A stretch of DNA of 64,000 nt from Dictyobacter aurantiacus (GTDB lineage Bacteria > Chloroflexota > Ktedonobacteria > Ktedonobacterales > Ktedonobacteraceae). Where the stretch lies: contig NZ_BIFQ01000001.1 of the NCBI RefSeq assembly GCF_003967515.1, positions 6,014,001-6,078,000 of the forward strand, read 5' to 3'. The translations under genes were made by a program, and so were the position numbers. How positions within the stretch are numbered: position 1 is the first letter of the stretch; each line of letters starts with the position of its first letter. Under the pieces are notes generated by a model. The model was not told the DNA's origin. It ran no database searches and was given only the letters and a program-made list of their open reading frames with translations. This document shows positions 62,846 through 64,000 of this stretch, in pieces.

Positions 62846-63604
62846 ATGGCCAGTATTTCGATGCGTCCACAGCGACTCTACTTGATGCAGGTGGCGGTGA
62901 TGAAGGTAGGTCCCTTTACATTGCCGGTGCCGTGCTACCTGATCCAGACGCAAGATGGCAAAAATATTTTGATTGATAGCGGTCTTTCGCTGGATATGGC
63001 GCGAGCGGGAGAGAGTGAGGTCGTGCTAGAGGATAGCCTGGGGCGTGGCATGACCATTGTATATGGGAAGAGTGTGCTTGAACAGCTGGCTATGATTGGC
63101 ATGCGACCTGACGACATCGACCTGCTCATCTGCACGCACTATGACGACGATCACGCGGGCAACCTGGGTGTCTTTACCAATGCCCGGCTCATTGTCCAGC
63201 GCCAGCATCACGAGCTCGCCAGCGCCGGACATCCACGCTTCGCGGCCACGCGCTCCCAATGGGACCAGCCCGCGGAGCGCTACCAGCTAGTCGAGGGAGA
63301 CGTGGAACTGCTGCCCGGCATTGAACTGATCGAAACCAGTGGGCATGTCCCTGGTCACCAGGCGGTGCTGGTAGATCTGCCTCACAGCGGTCTTGTGCTG
63401 CTGGCCATTGATGCTGTTGCCTTGCGGGACCACTTCACGGCCACGCGGCCCGTTGGTCCCACCGACGCTGACGGAGCGGGGGCCATCGCCAGCACACGCA
63501 AGCTGTTGGAACTGGTCGAGAGAAGGCATATTTCGCAGGTCATCTTTGGGCATGATCTTGTCCAGTGGGAGACGCTCAAACAGTTGCCGCTGTTTTTTGA
63601 TTGA
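62846..63604 (+). CDS. Metallo-beta-lactamase-fold hydrolase (AHL-lactonase-like)
   Basis: A 252-residue MBL-fold protein. The metal motif, normally HxHxDH, reads HYDDDH, so the second His is Asp. The later ligands in SGHVPGHQAVLVD, LLAIDAV and FGHDLVQW are in place. It resembles N-acyl homoserine lactonase-like proteins (long N-terminal beta strand with LPVPCYLIQT). Substrate unproven. GAAAGGAT precedes the ATG. Confidence 0.82.
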   Translation: MASISMRPQRLYLMQVAVMKVGPFTLPVPCYLIQTQDGKNILIDSGLSLDMARAGESEVVLEDSLGRGMTIVYGKSVLEQLAMIGMRPDDIDLLICTHYDDDHAGNLGVFTNARLIVQRQHHELASAGHPRFAATRSQWDQPAERYQLVEGDVELLPGIELIETSGHVPGHQAVLVDLPHSGLVLLAIDAVALRDHFTATRPVGPTDADGAGAIASTRKLLELVERRHISQVIFGHDLVQWETLKQLPLFFD

Positions 63605-63757
63605 TAGCGGGCGTCTTACCAATCTTGAAAAGATTGCATGATACCCTTATATTGATTTGGGCTGGCATCGAGAGGGGAGATACGGTAATATAATGTGGTT
63701 GAGAAAAAAATAGGATGATGTCATGACGTCCCTTCACAAGGAAGGTGAGCTGTAAGA

Positions 63758-64000
63758 ATGGGAAAGCCGACATTGATTATCGTAAATGGATTGCCGGGTA
63801 GCGGCAAGACGACCCTGTCCAGGCGACTGGCCGTGGATGTGCCGCTGCCGATTTTCTCCAGGGATGGTATCTACGAGACCTTGTACGATGCCCTGGACTG
63901 TAACAGCCATGGGATGCCGCCGCTGCTGGCAAAATCCACGTTTACGCTGCTGTATTACGTTCTGGGATCGGTGCTGGCGGGAGGCCAATCGGTCATTGTC
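63758..64000 (+). CDS. AAA_33/P-loop small-molecule kinase (truncated at window edge)
   Basis: The first 81 residues of a P-loop kinase with Walker A GLPGSGKTTLSRRL after a strand TLIIVNG, and a SRDGIYE segment typical of zeta-toxin/AAA_33-like kinases. The rest lies beyond the window. Confidence 0.75.
   Translation, partial: MGKPTLIIVNGLPGSGKTTLSRRLAVDVPLPIFSRDGIYETLYDALDCNSHGMPPLLAKSTFTLLYYVLGSVLAGGQSVIV

Noticed and set aside
1-64000. CRISPR arrays, tRNA and rRNA genes
   Set aside because: No regularly spaced repeats, no cloverleaf-like segment and no rRNA-like sequence were found by eye. A tRNAscan/Infernal run would be needed to exclude them fully.

Overview
The window comes from a soil-type bacterium with moderate G+C. 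Long perfect hairpins sit between convergent genes, and the gene mix (many SDRs, P450s, two-component systems, arsenic and copper resistance) resembles the filamentous Chloroflexota (Ktedonobacteria). That placement is an inference from general character, not from a marker gene. No rRNA, tRNA or CRISPR array was seen.

Layout. 0-3.4 kb holds two SDR oxidoreductases, a stand-alone receiver protein and a small VOC protein. From about 3.7 to 43.6 kb lies one large biosynthetic gene cluster. Its core (25.2-36.5 kb) has the hallmarks of an enediyne warhead cassette: a DUF1702 (UnbL-like) protein, an iterative KS-AT-ACP-KR-DH-PPTase-like megasynthase with the enediyne-type ACP motif LHLNS, a hot-dog thioesterase, a Tat-exported FG-GAP/ASPIC (UnbV-like) protein, a membrane-anchored TPR protein and an RnfD-like (UnbU-like) membrane protein. 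On the left are a free-standing carrier protein with pyruvate-dehydrogenase-like E1 alpha, E1 beta and E2 subunits, methyltransferases, a B12 radical SAM enzyme, a glycosyltransferase, a type II thioesterase with a Cys nucleophile, an MFS exporter, a P450, a class V aminotransferase and a pair of carboxymuconolactone-decarboxylase/AhpD-like genes. On the right are an AraC regulator, an FMN reductase, a CcdA/DsbD-like membrane protein, a flavin monooxygenase, a second P450, a sigma-region-4-like protein and an SRPBCC protein that could be a CalC-type self-resistance factor.

Two features stand out. First, the second AhpD-like gene (19378-19917) has a single in-frame TGA exactly where the second Cys of the CxxC-x3-H motif belongs. 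A small hairpin with a GU-containing loop begins 11 nt after it, which is the layout of a bacterial selenocysteine insertion site. Second, the cluster transcription units share a promoter architecture, an AGAAGC-type box 19-20 nt upstream of TATACT, on both strands from 3.7 to 41.2 kb. This marks the extent of a co-regulated cluster.

From 44.4 kb to the end the content is ordinary accessory and housekeeping: a PEP-synthase/rifampin-phosphotransferase-like protein, a NarL-type two-component system, an arsenic operon (ArsR-ArsC fusion, aquaporin, ArsC), an IS3 remnant, DoxX, PadR plus phosphate transporter, an OmpR-type two-component system, a PAP2 phosphatase, a CopB-type copper ATPase with palindromic upstream sites, a DyP peroxidase, a methyltransferase, a lactonase-like hydrolase and a truncated P-loop kinase.
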